In this document: one piece after another, positions 19,043 to 29,800 of the stretch | Position numbering within the stretch: position 1 is the stretch's first letter | How the letters are laid out: each line of letters opens with the position of its first letter | Assembly: GCF_000482845.1 (NCBI RefSeq) | Contig: NZ_AXWV01000012.1 | Span: forward strand, 32,434 to 96,433 | Direction of reading: 5' to 3' | Length of the DNA: 64,000 nt | DNA from: Anaerobiospirillum succiniciproducens DSM 6400 | GTDB lineage: Bacteria; Pseudomonadota; Gammaproteobacteria; Enterobacterales; Succinivibrionaceae | Notes under the pieces: model-generated | Told to the model about the DNA's origin: nothing | Seen by the model: the letters and a program-made list of their open reading frames with translations, nothing else | The model's database searches: none | Translations under genes and position numbers: made by a program

Positions 19043-20075
19043 ACATAAAGAAGGAAAACGATTCTAACGCCCACTAAAGCATTGTGGATTCAATATGAAA
19101 CTACTATCTTCATGACATAAAGATAGATTGCTAATGCCTGCTTATGGGTTAATACCATAAAACTTTATCAAGCATTGAAGCTGGTCTCTTCTTAACGAAA
19201 TCCACACCCACACTGCAATTGGCCATAACACAATAAGCTCACAAAACCATTGGTAAAGCCATTATTTAGCGAGCGCACGTAAGTGTACTCGCGTAAGGTT
19301 AGGTTTTTATTAGCAAACAAACCTTTAATCTCTAACTCAAAAATAATTATCAATTTAACGGCCCAAAAAAACGAGTGTAACCCATACAAACTTTGAATCA
19401 TATACACTGCCAGTAAATCGCTATGCTCAGCATCATAGCCCACAGTCATTACTTGAAAGATTGAGCTTATGACCTAGATCATTTCAACAAGATGCCTGCG
19501 AACGCTTAGTACCGCATAGGCCATGGATGCAATCTAGTCAATATGCTGCTTATAAGTTAGTTATTAGGCTCTATATGATGTACAAAAGATCGTAATTATA
19601 TGGTGTGAGGTGGGAAGAACTCTAGATCTAGATGCCGCCATTTAGCTAAGACTAGGTTCTTTTTTTTATATGGGAGCAGCCTTAAATATCGGGGCTTAGA
19701 GGAGCCAACTGGCTTCTTTTTTTGAAATATAGACGGCCCAAAAAGAGAAAAGCCTGCCATTTGATTAATCCGTTCTCAAACAGCAAGCTTCTCATGGGTG
19801 TTATCCGTTTTTTTGTATGTTCAATTTTATAGATACTTTGTTAAATCTATATTAAGAAATGACTAGATACATTAGTGTATTTTGTGTATTGCATGCAAGA
19901 TCACTTTTGAAAGCAAGCTCATATTTAAGGCATTGTTTAATGCCACCTGATGCATCAATTGTCATCAGTGCAATTTTCCACAGTATTAATCAAAACTTCA
20001 CAGCCGCTTAATAGTTCGTAAGTAAGTGCAAATTCATCCAGATCGTGTCGCAACATATGTCTTTGAACAGCAACT
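19043..20075. other. gene-poor gap with T-rich hairpins
   Basis: No convincing coding sequence. An 85-codon minus-strand frame at 19192-19449 lacks family resemblance. A palindrome TCTAGATCTAGA lies at 19621-19632. A weak hairpin (AGAAC..CTAG with CTAGGTTCT) ends in eight T residues near 19658-19667, and a second small one (AGCCA/TGGCT, 19703-19714) ends in seven T residues at 19717-19723. These could be ends of a small RNA on the plus strand. The word GGCCCAAAAA occurs twice (about 19360 and 19736). A sequence near 19796-19817 nearly repeats one at 41192-41212. Confidence 0.3.
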
Positions 20076-20107
20076 AAAAAGGGAGCTACACTAGCTCCCA
20101 TTTTTTA
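20076..20107. terminator. bidirectional terminator downstream of the large autotransporter
   Basis: Arms GGGAGCTA (20081-20088) and TAGCTCCC (20092-20099) with a 3-nt loop are flanked by AAAAA on the left and ATTTTTT on the right, so it works in both directions. It is about 190 bases past the autotransporter stop on the minus strand. Confidence 0.8.
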
Positions 20108-20294
20108 GTTTATTTACGCCAAGCGTGCACGAGAAACAATCTAGTATCTACAAGCTAGCCTAACAAAGGTCAGTGCCTTTTAGACGCGATTAGCATCATG
20201 GCATTGTTACGCATAGTATCGTGCTTCTAGACTAAATCACGTCTAAGTAGCTACTAGACCTCAAGCTAGATTGGAAAACTAGTTTCTCGTCCTT

Positions 20295-23200
20295 TTAGAA
20301 CATATAGCTAGCTTGAGCCTTTAGGCCAAATGAGTTTGAGTTCTCAGCGCCAGAGATGTTGATACCTACGCTGGTATTGAATGCGCCATACTGAGCATTT
20401 AACCCAACAGTTGTACTAAAGGCAACATCATCTATCACCTCTGCTTCTAGGTTTAGTTTTTTACCAGCTATCAAGGTGTTGTACTCGGCATCGGTTCCAG
20501 CTGCATTAAATGTAATGGTGAAATCAGCTGTTGGTGCTAAGGTCCAACCATCGCTTTCAATCATGTGACAGAGGGTTACACCCACTGGTACAGAGAATAC
20601 ATGCTGAACATCAAAGTCAGTTTTAGCCTGAACACCAGTCTTGTTGCTTAAGTCGTAAGAGTCTGTATCAAGACGCACGTAACGAGCGCCAATGTGCGGT
20701 GTTATATCAAGCGCTTCAACAGAGATCTTGTAGCGACCTGTAAGACCCATGGATAAAGCAGTGGTATTGGTTGACGCATTGAGATCAAAGCCCTCTACAT
20801 CGTGAGAGATATGAGTAATGGATGCATCACCAACTAAAGCAAAGCTGCCAAAGTTAGTTGCTGAGTAGACGCCCAAGCCATAGTAATCGAACTCATTTTT
20901 CAGTCCGTAGCCATTGCTATTACCCTCAGAATCACCTGAGCCAATGTTCAAGGTAGCACCAAAACACATGTTTGCATAAACAGTATCGGCACCAAAGGTT
21001 ACACCCTTCATGTCGATATCCGCGCCATGTTTTCCACCCTGAGCGTTAAAGCCCTCTGATCCAATTGATTTGTACATTGGAGTCAGCCATACACCACGAT
21101 CTGCCTCAGAGCCAGTGGCGATAATAGACTTAGAAGCAACATCTAGCGAAGCAGTGCGAGCAAGGATAGCTTCAGACATAGAGTTTACAGATGCCATAGC
21201 AGCTTGCTGAGCACCAGCATATGTTGCAGCATGTACTGCAGCATCAAGTTGCTTATACTTCTTTGCTTTAAGCATCGCCTCTACAAACTTATACCCCTGA
21301 GCATCACTGTCAAGCTTGCCCTGCAGTCTATCCATAATAAGGCCTAAAACTGGACTTGAGATACCAGCGTTTAGATCTGCCACCAAATTCTTATTGATTT
21401 CTAATTTGACAGATGAAGATGAACCTGCACTTAAGGTTCCGCTCAGCAAGCCGCCAAGGGATTCGACTTTAAACGATCCCTCAATTGTTGAGCTAGCACC
21501 ATTAGATGTTGATATGGTTAGATCGTCATTCTCAACAAAGTCGCCAAGCAGAATAATCTTAGAGCCATAGATATCATCTACATCCGCACCTATGATTTTG
21601 CCGCCTGTTCCAGTAAATTGGATTGCAGCAGATTTCTTATCTGTACCAAAAGCCTTATCAGTCAGAACAAGAGCTGATCCTCCAACAAGCTTCACCTGAT
21701 TAACTACTTTATACAGGTTAGCATTAGCAGCGTCCGCCAAGATACCGCCTGTTGAACTATCAATCTTTAGAGGCTTATTGATAAAAACCGCATTACCAAC
21801 TCCTGAGAAATCTTGAATATGGTCATTAAATGAAGCAGGCTGCTCAAATCCTCCAGCATTTGACATATATTGCTGCAAGCCTTCTTTAAATTCTTCATTA
21901 GTTAAGCCAATGCCAAGAGCCGCGTTAAATCCTACTCCTATCGACGCCTTTAAAGTATCAGAACCTGTTGATGCTGTTTCGGAGTTTGCAATATCCTTGA
22001 CGACAAGCGTAGAAGGCTCACTCATATAGCCTGTACCGACATGAACAATTGAGGCCTCCTTGAGTACTAGCTTATCAGCAGACATTTGCGAATAATAACC
22101 AGTGGTACCATTGTTGCCAATGCGCATGAGTTGATTAGTACCAAGAGATAAAGTGCCTACGTCAACAACAGATGGCACATTGTTGAAATTTATCTGGCCT
22201 GAGTAATTATTGGCAGGTGGATTAGAAAGATCACTAAATACTAACCTATCTGCTTTCAAGGATTTACCTTTAAATTCTATGGCTGCTGTAGTTACAGAAC
22301 CATGAACATCTAATATTCCGTTAGCAAATACATTAATACTGTCAGCATAAACATCGCCAGACTCAACCATCAATGATGAGTTATCGGCAATATTAAGATT
22401 CTTAACTGCCGCACTAGCACTGCCTATTCCTGCACTTCCGTTTAGCGTGTCCTTAACAACTACATTGGCAGAAGCAGCAGTAATTAAACCTTTCGCATTT
22501 CGACCAATATTTACAGTTCCTTTTGAACCACCACCAGCAGAAGCAGTTATTGATCCTATGTTGCCATCTCCGAGCAGGGTAAGGGTGTTGTCAACGTCTT
22601 CAAACAATACCCCTCCAGTCTTTAAACCGTTATCAAGCTTAACGGAGCGGAACGCTGTAGCAAAAGGAGCATCAGTCTTTACGGATACGAAGTTGTTAGT
22701 ATTCTTATTCTTATCTGCACTAGCATTAGTTAAGATAAGATTTCCACCTTGGCCTAACTTTAATGGTGAATCGTCACTAAGAAGAACATTTCCTACTGAG
22801 TAATTGGCAGATAAACTTTCGCCGGCGGATACCATTACAGTTTTATTGTTGTATGTATCGTTTTGAAGTCGTACTGGAAGATCTTTTAAGGTTAAATCTT
22901 CTGGAATATCACTTTTATCGATATTGAGATTATAAAAACCCTTGAAATTAGCTAGATTTTGAGCGAAATCATCATAATCGCTCTTGGACAAGCTCTCTCC
23001 CTTTGTGCTTTTGATAATAATAAGACCATCGCCACTTATGGCGGAGGCCTTGACCTTAGATGTGTCTAAGATATTTTTAAGATTAGCCCCTGCTCCATCT
23101 TTCTTAAAGATATCATCAAAGTCGAATACTGCTGACGCGCCTTCTTGAACAATAAAAGAATTGTTTGATGCTGAAGATAAATCTAACTTACCTGAGCCTA

Positions 23201-25082
23201 CGGTACTTAATGTACCGGCTTTAAGTGTGTAACTGCTATCATTGGCAAGACTTAAAGTACCGCCAACATTCAGGAAGCTGTCTCCGTCTTGCTCCGCTTG
23301 ACCTTTAGTTAAGGTCAAATTAGACACACTCCAATTTGCTGTATTTACATAAAGCTTTGCAAACGGAGCATCTCCTGATGAATTAAGGATAAGATCTGAT
23401 GCTTTAACAACATTATTATCGCCAGAGCCATCTAGTGTTAAAGAGCCGCTAGAAACTGATAATGTCTTGAGCATAGCGCCATTTTCTGCGCTAATAGAAT
23501 GATCTACTTCTATCTGAGCTCCTCCGGTAATGGAGAAGGTCTTTTCATTATGCGCACCAGAGCCTACTTCAAAAGTTTTAAATGCATATTTGACATCTCC
23601 ATCAAACTGCGAGCCTAGAAACTTAGCATTGGCCATTCCGCCTGCAATTAATAGAGCTTTGTTGTTGCTTGATATAACATCTGTTAGCTTGCCTGAGGTA
23701 TTGTCAACAAGATTTAATCCACTTGCACCAAGGTCAATAGTCCCAACATCGTTAAAGTCCAGAGTAATGCGTCCAGATGGAGTTCCTGTCAGCGTAATAG
23801 CGCCTGTGGTACCTAGCATTGGCTTGATATCAGAACTATGCACATTTAATATGCTAGTAGTGTTTGACGGATCAAACTTTATCTTAGAACCAGCAACAGT
23901 GGTCAATGTACCCTTTGCAAAAGAAGCTTTCTTTTTGAAAGTAACTTCAGCTCCAGACCCAATGGAAAGATTGAAGTCATCTTTTGCCTCCACAACCTTA
24001 TCAACTTCAAGCTTGGATGGTGCAGAACCACCATTGAGAACAATCTTACCACTGCCTTTTAGCGCTAATACCTGAAGTCCATTGCCAGTTAATTTAGCTG
24101 TGCCGCCAGACACATTGATGGAACCAGCAGAAAATTGACCATCATAATCATTTTTGATAGTCAGCGTTTTGCCTTCGGCAACATTAATATTCGTGCCGTC
24201 TAACTTAAAAACATCATATGCTGTTATGTTGAGGTCACCTTTGGCATTGATGGTTCCACCTGATAAGAGGTTAAGAGTATCAGCCGCGATGGTGCCGCCA
24301 TGATCTGAATCATAGTTCTCAATGACACCTCCGGTGAGATTCAGATAAATATAATAGTCACCACCACCAAGCTTAGCATTGTCAACAGTGCCATTTAAGA
24401 GCACCTTGCCACCAGTCATGTTGATCATTCTTGATGACGTAACACCAGAATTCTCTCCAATGACAATCTTGGCACCATCAGCAATAGTGAGAATGCCCTT
24501 TCCACCAAAAGCATTCAAATAGCCATAGTTAGTTAAATTAACTACAGCCTGATCTTCACCAACATCCTTGCCGCCAATCATTACAGAACCGGCTTGGAGT
24601 TCTGACGTGGCATTCTTAGAAAATCCACTAATATTTAAGGTACCGCCTGCATTAGTGAAGCTATTAATCGTGACTTTTGCAGTGTTGTTTTGAACATTCT
24701 CACCAATAGTAAGAGTTGGTAAGTTCTTTCCATCAGTAGAATTTATGCTGATTGAGGAGCCCTGCTGTACGGTAAATACACCTGGTTCACTACCATTACC
24801 ATTAATGGAGTGCTGACCATTGGTAAGAGTAAGGTTGAAGCCATTTTGATTAACTGAAGAACTGCCGCCAACGATTGCTAAGACGTTCTCTCCCGTGCCG
24901 TCTAAAGTACCATCTGCAAGTTTGTCCCAATCCAAGATGGCCGCCTGAGCTGGTGCTGGTGCAACTGATACAACAGATGCTGCTACAGAAATGAGCGCAG
25001 CAAAAAGTGCTAAATTGGCGTTACGGAATATGGCGCGATACTGAGCCATTAAGAAAGTAATTGCTCGATTTGTTTGTTTCAT
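20295..25082 (-). CDS. large beta-helix autotransporter (type Va)
   Basis: Secreted surface protein of 1595 residues that exports its own passenger. An extended signal peptide (about residues 1-47: basic N-region, hydrophobic LALFAALISVAASVVSV, cleavage after APAQA) precedes a long passenger rich in Gly, Asn, Ser and Thr with repeated short beta-strand units (for example LNISGFSKNAT and GTINAKGDLNIT), typical of right-handed beta-helices. No protease or lipase motif is seen. The last ~270 residues, from GVWLTPMYKS, form the 12-strand outer-membrane barrel and end with the required aromatic (ASYMF). A second in-frame ATG at 25049 would shorten the signal. Function is probably adhesion or aggregation, by inference only. 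Confidence 0.9.
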   Translation of the reverse strand: MKQTNRAITFLMAQYRAIFRNANLALFAALISVAASVVSVAPAPAQAAILDWDKLADGTLDGTGENVLAIVGGSSSVNQNGFNLTLTNGQHSINGNGSEPGVFTVQQGSSISINSTDGKNLPTLTIGENVQNNTAKVTINSFTNAGGTLNISGFSKNATSELQAGSVMIGGKDVGEDQAVVNLTNYGYLNAFGGKGILTIADGAKIVIGENSGVTSSRMINMTGGKVLLNGTVDNAKLGGGDYYIYLNLTGGVIENYDSDHGGTIAADTLNLLSGGTINAKGDLNITAYDVFKLDGTNINVAEGKTLTIKNDYDGQFSAGSINVSGGTAKLTGNGLQVLALKGSGKIVLNGGSAPSKLEVDKVVEAKDDFNLSIGSGAEVTFKKKASFAKGTLTTVAGSKIKFDPSNTTSILNVHSSDIKPMLGTTGAITLTGTPSGRITLDFNDVGTIDLGASGLNLVDNTSGKLTDVISSNNKALLIAGGMANAKFLGSQFDGDVKYAFKTFEVGSGAHNEKTFSITGGAQIEVDHSISAENGAMLKTLSVSSGSLTLDGSGDNNVVKASDLILNSSGDAPFAKLYVNTANWSVSNLTLTKGQAEQDGDSFLNVGGTLSLANDSSYTLKAGTLSTVGSGKLDLSSASNNSFIVQEGASAVFDFDDIFKKDGAGANLKNILDTSKVKASAISGDGLIIIKSTKGESLSKSDYDDFAQNLANFKGFYNLNIDKSDIPEDLTLKDLPVRLQNDTYNNKTVMVSAGESLSANYSVGNVLLSDDSPLKLGQGGNLILTNASADKNKNTNNFVSVKTDAPFATAFRSVKLDNGLKTGGVLFEDVDNTLTLLGDGNIGSITASAGGGSKGTVNIGRNAKGLITAASANVVVKDTLNGSAGIGSASAAVKNLNIADNSSLMVESGDVYADSINVFANGILDVHGSVTTAAIEFKGKSLKADRLVFSDLSNPPANNYSGQINFNNVPSVVDVGTLSLGTNQLMRIGNNGTTGYYSQMSADKLVLKEASIVHVGTGYMSEPSTLVVKDIANSETASTGSDTLKASIGVGFNAALGIGLTNEEFKEGLQQYMSNAGGFEQPASFNDHIQDFSGVGNAVFINKPLKIDSSTGGILADAANANLYKVVNQVKLVGGSALVLTDKAFGTDKKSAAIQFTGTGGKIIGADVDDIYGSKIILLGDFVENDDLTISTSNGASSTIEGSFKVESLGGLLSGTLSAGSSSSVKLEINKNLVADLNAGISSPVLGLIMDRLQGKLDSDAQGYKFVEAMLKAKKYKQLDAAVHAATYAGAQQAAMASVNSMSEAILARTASLDVASKSIIATGSEADRGVWLTPMYKSIGSEGFNAQGGKHGADIDMKGVTFGADTVYANMCFGATLNIGSGDSEGNSNGYGLKNEFDYYGLGVYSATNFGSFALVGDASITHISHDVEGFDLNASTNTTALSMGLTGRYKISVEALDITPHIGARYVRLDTDSYDLSNKTGVQAKTDFDVQHVFSVPVGVTLCHMIESDGWTLAPTADFTITFNAAGTDAEYNTLIAGKKLNLEAEVIDDVAFSTTVGLNAQYGAFNTSVGINISGAENSNSFGLKAQASYMF

Positions 25083-25382
25083 ATACGTATAAAGTAGGCG
25101 AACAAGCTGTCAAAATAGATCCTGTTTAAATGGCACAGGAGTTTGAGCTTGTAAGATAAGCATGTAAAAAGAATGGCTCAGATTGAGACATTCAAAATAT
25201 GACTTTTTAAAATAAAAAGTGCATAACAAAGTATGAGATAGATTAGCACATTTGAGTTTTCATCAGTTAAACGTGCTTCTATTTGCTGCTAAAGATCTCA
25301 ATAAGACTAATCTTAGATGACTAAATCAAAGAGTTATGTATAGACCACTATATGAGGGCCATATTCAACGAGATCTTAAATC

Positions 25383-25435
25383 TAGAGGCACCAACAGTAC
25401 TTTCTCAAATATAGAGGCGTCAACAGATACTTTAA
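25383..25435. repeat. 29-bp imperfect direct repeat, two copies
   Basis: TAGAGGC followed by (A/G)-(C/T)CAACAG recurs at 25383 and 25412 in the 598-base gap 25083-25680 between the acyltransferase and autotransporter genes. The gap otherwise contains AT-rich sequence just upstream of the autotransporter, presumably its promoter, and the hairpin listed at 25625-25652. Confidence 0.5.
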
Positions 25436-25624
25436 GGCAGGTATAGCTATCAGAATAAGGGCCGGGGATTCATTTTACTGTCTCACCCTTACCCTGATTT
25501 AGCTCGTCTTGTTAGCTAGCAATAATATCTTCGGGATCAAAAGGTGGCCAAAAGCTTTCGTACGGCAAAAGAACTGTGACTAAGATTAGCTTGGTAAGTG
25601 GGCGGGGGTTATGTAGGGTGGTGA

Positions 25625-25652
25625 CAACAGTGCCACGTAAGTAGCACTGTTG
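25625..25652 (-). terminator. hairpin downstream of the acyltransferase
   Basis: Arms CAACAGTGC (25625-25633) and GCACTGTTG (25644-25652) form a perfect 9-bp stem with a 10-nt loop, about 30 bases beyond the acyltransferase stop. There is no T tract. Confidence 0.5.
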
Positions 25653-25680
25653 TTGAGGAAATAAACTTTGGTACTAGTAC

Positions 25681-26901
25681 TTAGCTAGCTTTGCTCTGTG
25701 CAGCAATAGCCTCATCAAGCTCGCCTTTTAAAGCGCGGTTGCGATTTACAAATGGGTAGGCGTACATCTGTAAGATAGTTGGACGTAAGTGCTCTGGGAA
25801 GCTGTCCATACGATTATTGAACTTAATCTTATCTTCAGAGCTGATGTCTGCTACATCGCTCTCATTAGCATAGCCTAAAGCTTTAGCTGCTAAGAGCACG
25901 CTTGGGTACATGGCATAGTTCTCATAGATGAACTTATCCATAATCGCAGCCAGCTGTGATGGAGTTTCAAAGTCCTGATCAATTGGCTTACCAGCTACGA
26001 TGCTGATACGACCCTTGTAGTCCTTAATACCCTTGATGATGCTACGGATATCCTCGAACTCGCCCTTCTTATATTGGCCATTGTTCTGAGCTCTTTCATA
26101 AAGCTCAGCAGCTTTGGCTAAATCACCTGGATCATACTCGTAGGTAATGGATACTGGAACGACTTTGAGTGAACGCATGTACTCGCCAAAGCCCTTATGT
26201 TGCTTACGGCCATACATGTGCAGCATCTTGAGTACTGCCTCTTCAGTGCAATCATTACCATCCTTAGCGCGACCTTCTCGTTGTGCAATCCAGATAGAAT
26301 GACCTTCTTTCAAAGAAAGACCAATGTAATGAGACAGATGAGTAACTTCTTTTAAAAGCTCACGTGGTGAGGTGATTGCTCTTTTTACGAGGAAGCTCTT
26401 ATTTAAACGCATCAGGGCAGTAGCAGCTGGCATCTTTAAGAGATTATCGCCAATTGCAATGCGCATGGTGTTGTTGTGATAGTTATGCAATGCATAATCG
26501 ATCAGAGCTGGATCTAAAGAGATATCACGGTGATTGGAGATGAACAGATAGCCCTGATTAGGATCTAACTTTTCAAAGCCCTTATAAGTGATGCCGTCAG
26601 TGGTAGTTTCGATCATACGATCGACAGCTTTAGCTACCTGTAACTGGAAATCTTGAATAGAGTGGATATTCGCAACGGCAGACTTAATGTACGCACGCAC
26701 GCGCATACGCAGAATCGGGCCGATCCACTTACTTAAACGTGGGTAGCGGAGCCTGACTATGCCATTGACCAAGGACTCATCGTTTTGAATAACGGTCAAC
26801 TCATGATGAGCTTCGTCATCTCGACATGGACGAATATCATCAAAAATTGCATCCTCACTTGACGTAACCTCTGCGTTTACATCGAGGACTTGTTCACTCA
26901 T
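25681..26901 (-). CDS. 1-acylglycerol-3-phosphate O-acyltransferase-like protein
   Basis: Member of the glycerolipid acyltransferase superfamily (PlsB/PlsC fold), likely moving an acyl chain onto a glycerolipid or related acceptor at the inner membrane. The 406-residue protein has motif I as SNHRDISLDPALI, where the usual H-x4-D spacing is altered (H-x-D and H-x5-D). A second block is WIAQREGRAKDG, matching the EG-R substrate-binding motif, and a third is VVPVSITYEYDP. The N-terminal 100 and C-terminal 150 residues do not match classical PlsC and are seen in larger acyltransferases. AGGAG lies 11 bases before ATG. It appears monocistronic; bases 26902-27481 upstream hold no gene. Confidence 0.75.
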   Translation of the reverse strand: MSEQVLDVNAEVTSSEDAIFDDIRPCRDDEAHHELTVIQNDESLVNGIVRLRYPRLSKWIGPILRMRVRAYIKSAVANIHSIQDFQLQVAKAVDRMIETTTDGITYKGFEKLDPNQGYLFISNHRDISLDPALIDYALHNYHNNTMRIAIGDNLLKMPAATALMRLNKSFLVKRAITSPRELLKEVTHLSHYIGLSLKEGHSIWIAQREGRAKDGNDCTEEAVLKMLHMYGRKQHKGFGEYMRSLKVVPVSITYEYDPGDLAKAAELYERAQNNGQYKKGEFEDIRSIIKGIKDYKGRISIVAGKPIDQDFETPSQLAAIMDKFIYENYAMYPSVLLAAKALGYANESDVADISSEDKIKFNNRMDSFPEHLRPTILQMYAYPFVNRNRALKGELDEAIAAQSKAS

Positions 26902-27481
26902 CAGTCAATACTCCTGCATAACTACTCTAAAGTTACCAGCACGGCCTACAGGCCTTAAACTTGAGCTTAATATAAGCCATACACATTTGCAGCATTTAAA
27001 GCTTATAAATGTGCTTACAATCCACCAAAGCCTCTAGCTGTAAACACTGATGTAGCGAAAACATCAGCGCTTGCAAGAACAGCTAAAAGCATAATTACCG
27101 ATAACTCTTAGCTTCACTAGCTTACATATCTAGTAAAAGCGAATCTAAAGATCATAACAGCAATCATGCATCAAACAAAGCACATCATGTGCGTATAGTG
27201 CCTTGAGAGATGTTTTTTTCTCGTAAATTAGACGCACGCAACAAATTCAGAGAAAAACTAGTTGAGTTATATGCAACGTTGATCGTCAACAAACCATATT
27301 TTTTGGTCTGTAAAACATCACCTCACGCCACAAATACACAAAAGCTCTTCTACCCATAGATTTTAGGGAAACCAAACTGCCCTAACAGCTTGTATAGATA
27401 CCCGGCCATGTTGACAGCCTGACAGGATATATATGCTTCAATCTAACCAATAACTCAATTGAGCTTAATGGGTAAAGGCCT

Positions 27482-29659
27482 TTAGATAATAGATGATGGC
27501 GATCTCAAACCTGAGAGAATGGAGAACTCGTGTGCTGCAAAGGTGTCAGTCATACCAGAAATATAGTCAATGAGCATACGAATACGTGAATACATCTCAG
27601 AGCTAGTACCAGCCTTTACGGCATCTAAATAGCCCTCCTTGCAACGCCTTGGAATGCGGTGCATTAAATGTCGAGAGTACATATCTCCTTCATCTGCACT
27701 GAGGCACTTGTAAAATGCATCTTCACTCAGTCCCAATAAATGACTATAGGCATTGAATAAGCCCTTGATGCAAGCTGCGCCCTGCATCTCTAAGGACATG
27801 ACCTCATTATCCGTATAGATGGCCTTTTCTTCAAAGAGGCGAATAAACTCAACTGCCTTATGAGCATCATTACCGTAATAAGTAATATTTAGACGTCCCT
27901 CTTCAAAGAACTCTCGCTCATTTTCCTTAATGGTATTGACTATGTCTAAGATGTAATAAGTGGAAATACATTCTTTAAAGAGCGCAAGCAGTGCTCTAAC
28001 ACCAAGCTGCTCCATCATCTCAGTCAGAGGGATAGGATTGTTGCCATGCACAAGCTGCAGTACACCAAATGAATCATTCTTCATGCGGGTGTAAGCGTGC
28101 TTAATCATGTCCTCAAGTACCACATCTAAGCTGACCTTTTCATCAGAGTAATCAACTGTTTCATAGACACAAGCACTCTCACCTTTGCGATTGATGCGCA
28201 CCTTCTTGCCGAAGTTGCCTTTCTTATCTTGCTTACTCTTTTGTGTTTTTACTGCCTCTTTATGAGCAGCGGTGATGTCGCTGCCATTTGCAGAGCCACT
28301 TTCTTTAGCTGCATTCTTGTTAGATGCGCTATCTTTAGCAGGTGCAGCAAACTTTAGTGAGGCTACCATCTCACTACTTAGACCGTAAGATAGCTTCTTA
28401 TAGCCATTTGCGCAGGTACAAGCACTAATGCATTTATCGCATGTGGTGCTGCAAGCATTGAACTTAATGAAAGTAATGAGGCTATCAAAGAGATGATAAA
28501 TCTCTTTGTCTTTTAAGACATGGCGATCATAGGCATCTTCAAGATCAGCAAGCACATATGCAAGATCATCACATTGCTCCATGATCAATGATAGCGGGTG
28601 ACGCTTAGATGAAAGATTGCTTGAACGAATCATATCGAGCACTTCTTTCTCACTGATATAGCAGCCCACGTTAGCGTGGATCTTATCCTCACTAATAGAG
28701 CTTTCTCTAAGTTCCTTGCAGGTGTATGGAACCTTGATACAAGATGAAATCTGTCCTAAAGACAAATTGAGCTTATAAACAGTGTGAGCAAGTCTCAAGC
28801 CTTGAGCATTGCCATTAAAGGCTCTCAGATCATCGCTCTCTTCAGCGCTGATCTTATCGGCGTGCTTTTGAACCTCTTGCGTAATCCAATCACGAATTAC
28901 CTGTTCACCAAAGTGGCCAAATGGTGGGTTGCCTATATCATGCAGATAAGCTGCAGTCTCAACACAGGTAACCATCTCATTGAGCAATGGGTTAACGTTG
29001 TGAATTTGTCCTGCAATAGCGTAGAGAGTATACCTAGCTAAAGCAGCCACCTCATTTGAGTGAGTCAAACGTGATCTTGAAGAGGCATTTATATCTAAAG
29101 GAAAGACTTGCGTCTTTTGTTGCATGCGACGAAATGGCGCACTCGTTATCACCCTAGCACGGTCTTCTTCAAGGTTGTAGCGTACTGCATAGCGGTACTG
29201 AGCAAAGAGTCGTCGATTTTGCAGATCGTCACTGCTCAAGAACTTCTCTACCTGTTCACGATCACCATCAGCTGCACTATAGCGACGATTATTAATGTCG
29301 CGTTTAACGTTGGTCACCGCCCTATCAGCAGCCTCTTGAGTGGTCATCTTGACGTTCTCATGGCTGTACAAAGATGAGTATGGCTTAAAGTGATTAACGA
29401 AAGTATCGTCTCTGTCTATGTCTTTAGAAAACAAGGTAGAGTCGCTTGAGAGCGGCTCAACTGTTTCGGATAAATCAGCTTTTGGATCTAAAGAGGCACG
29501 ACGCAATAAAGCGCGAGACATGTCTTCATACACAGAGCGCTTAAAGAAATGTGGCGAGAAGTGCTGTGTAAAGAATGGCATATGAGTCGCGGAATAAAAG
29601 CGATCGCGACAAAACAAACTTATAAAGATCTCTGCTGATGTAATACGTTCCATGTACAT
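27482..29659 (-). CDS. dgt: deoxyguanosinetriphosphate triphosphohydrolase-like protein, enlarged
   Basis: HD-domain enzyme of the dGTPase family, which splits dGTP to deoxyguanosine and triphosphate. RRMQQKTQVFPLDINASSRSRLTHSNEVA (about 178-205) and YLHDIGNPPFGHFGE (239-252) give His200, His240 and Asp241 of the metal site; EQCDDLAYVLADLEDA (361-376) supplies the remaining Asp. E. coli Dgt has 505 residues, this one 725. The extra length is an N-terminal extension of about 130 residues and an insertion at about 403-495 with a Cys cluster (C403-x3-C-x2-C-x3-C-x-C) then a Lys/Ser/Asn-rich stretch. The true start is uncertain; later Met codons (for example 27 and 47) would trim the extension. 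Confidence 0.85.
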   Translation of the reverse strand: MYMERITSAEIFISLFCRDRFYSATHMPFFTQHFSPHFFKRSVYEDMSRALLRRASLDPKADLSETVEPLSSDSTLFSKDIDRDDTFVNHFKPYSSLYSHENVKMTTQEAADRAVTNVKRDINNRRYSAADGDREQVEKFLSSDDLQNRRLFAQYRYAVRYNLEEDRARVITSAPFRRMQQKTQVFPLDINASSRSRLTHSNEVAALARYTLYAIAGQIHNVNPLLNEMVTCVETAAYLHDIGNPPFGHFGEQVIRDWITQEVQKHADKISAEESDDLRAFNGNAQGLRLAHTVYKLNLSLGQISSCIKVPYTCKELRESSISEDKIHANVGCYISEKEVLDMIRSSNLSSKRHPLSLIMEQCDDLAYVLADLEDAYDRHVLKDKEIYHLFDSLITFIKFNACSTTCDKCISACTCANGYKKLSYGLSSEMVASLKFAAPAKDSASNKNAAKESGSANGSDITAAHKEAVKTQKSKQDKKGNFGKKVRINRKGESACVYETVDYSDEKVSLDVVLEDMIKHAYTRMKNDSFGVLQLVHGNNPIPLTEMMEQLGVRALLALFKECISTYYILDIVNTIKENEREFFEEGRLNITYYGNDAHKAVEFIRLFEEKAIYTDNEVMSLEMQGAACIKGLFNAYSHLLGLSEDAFYKCLSADEGDMYSRHLMHRIPRRCKEGYLDAVKAGTSSEMYSRIRMLIDYISGMTDTFAAHEFSILSGLRSPSSII

Positions 29660-29800
29660 ATACCAATCAGTTTAATGCTGTGGTCACCAAGCTCGCATCT
29701 TGTGACTTACAGCAATAGCGTTAACACTTTGGCCGTCGTTATCTAATACTTAGATCTTGCCACAGCCTCTAAGACTCAAGCTTTTGCAAGATGCATAAAT

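Noticed and set aside
19192..19449. 85-codon minus-strand frame in the eptA-autotransporter gap
   Set aside because: Amino-acid pattern is not protein-like overall and there is no ribosome site; kept only as part of the gap note.
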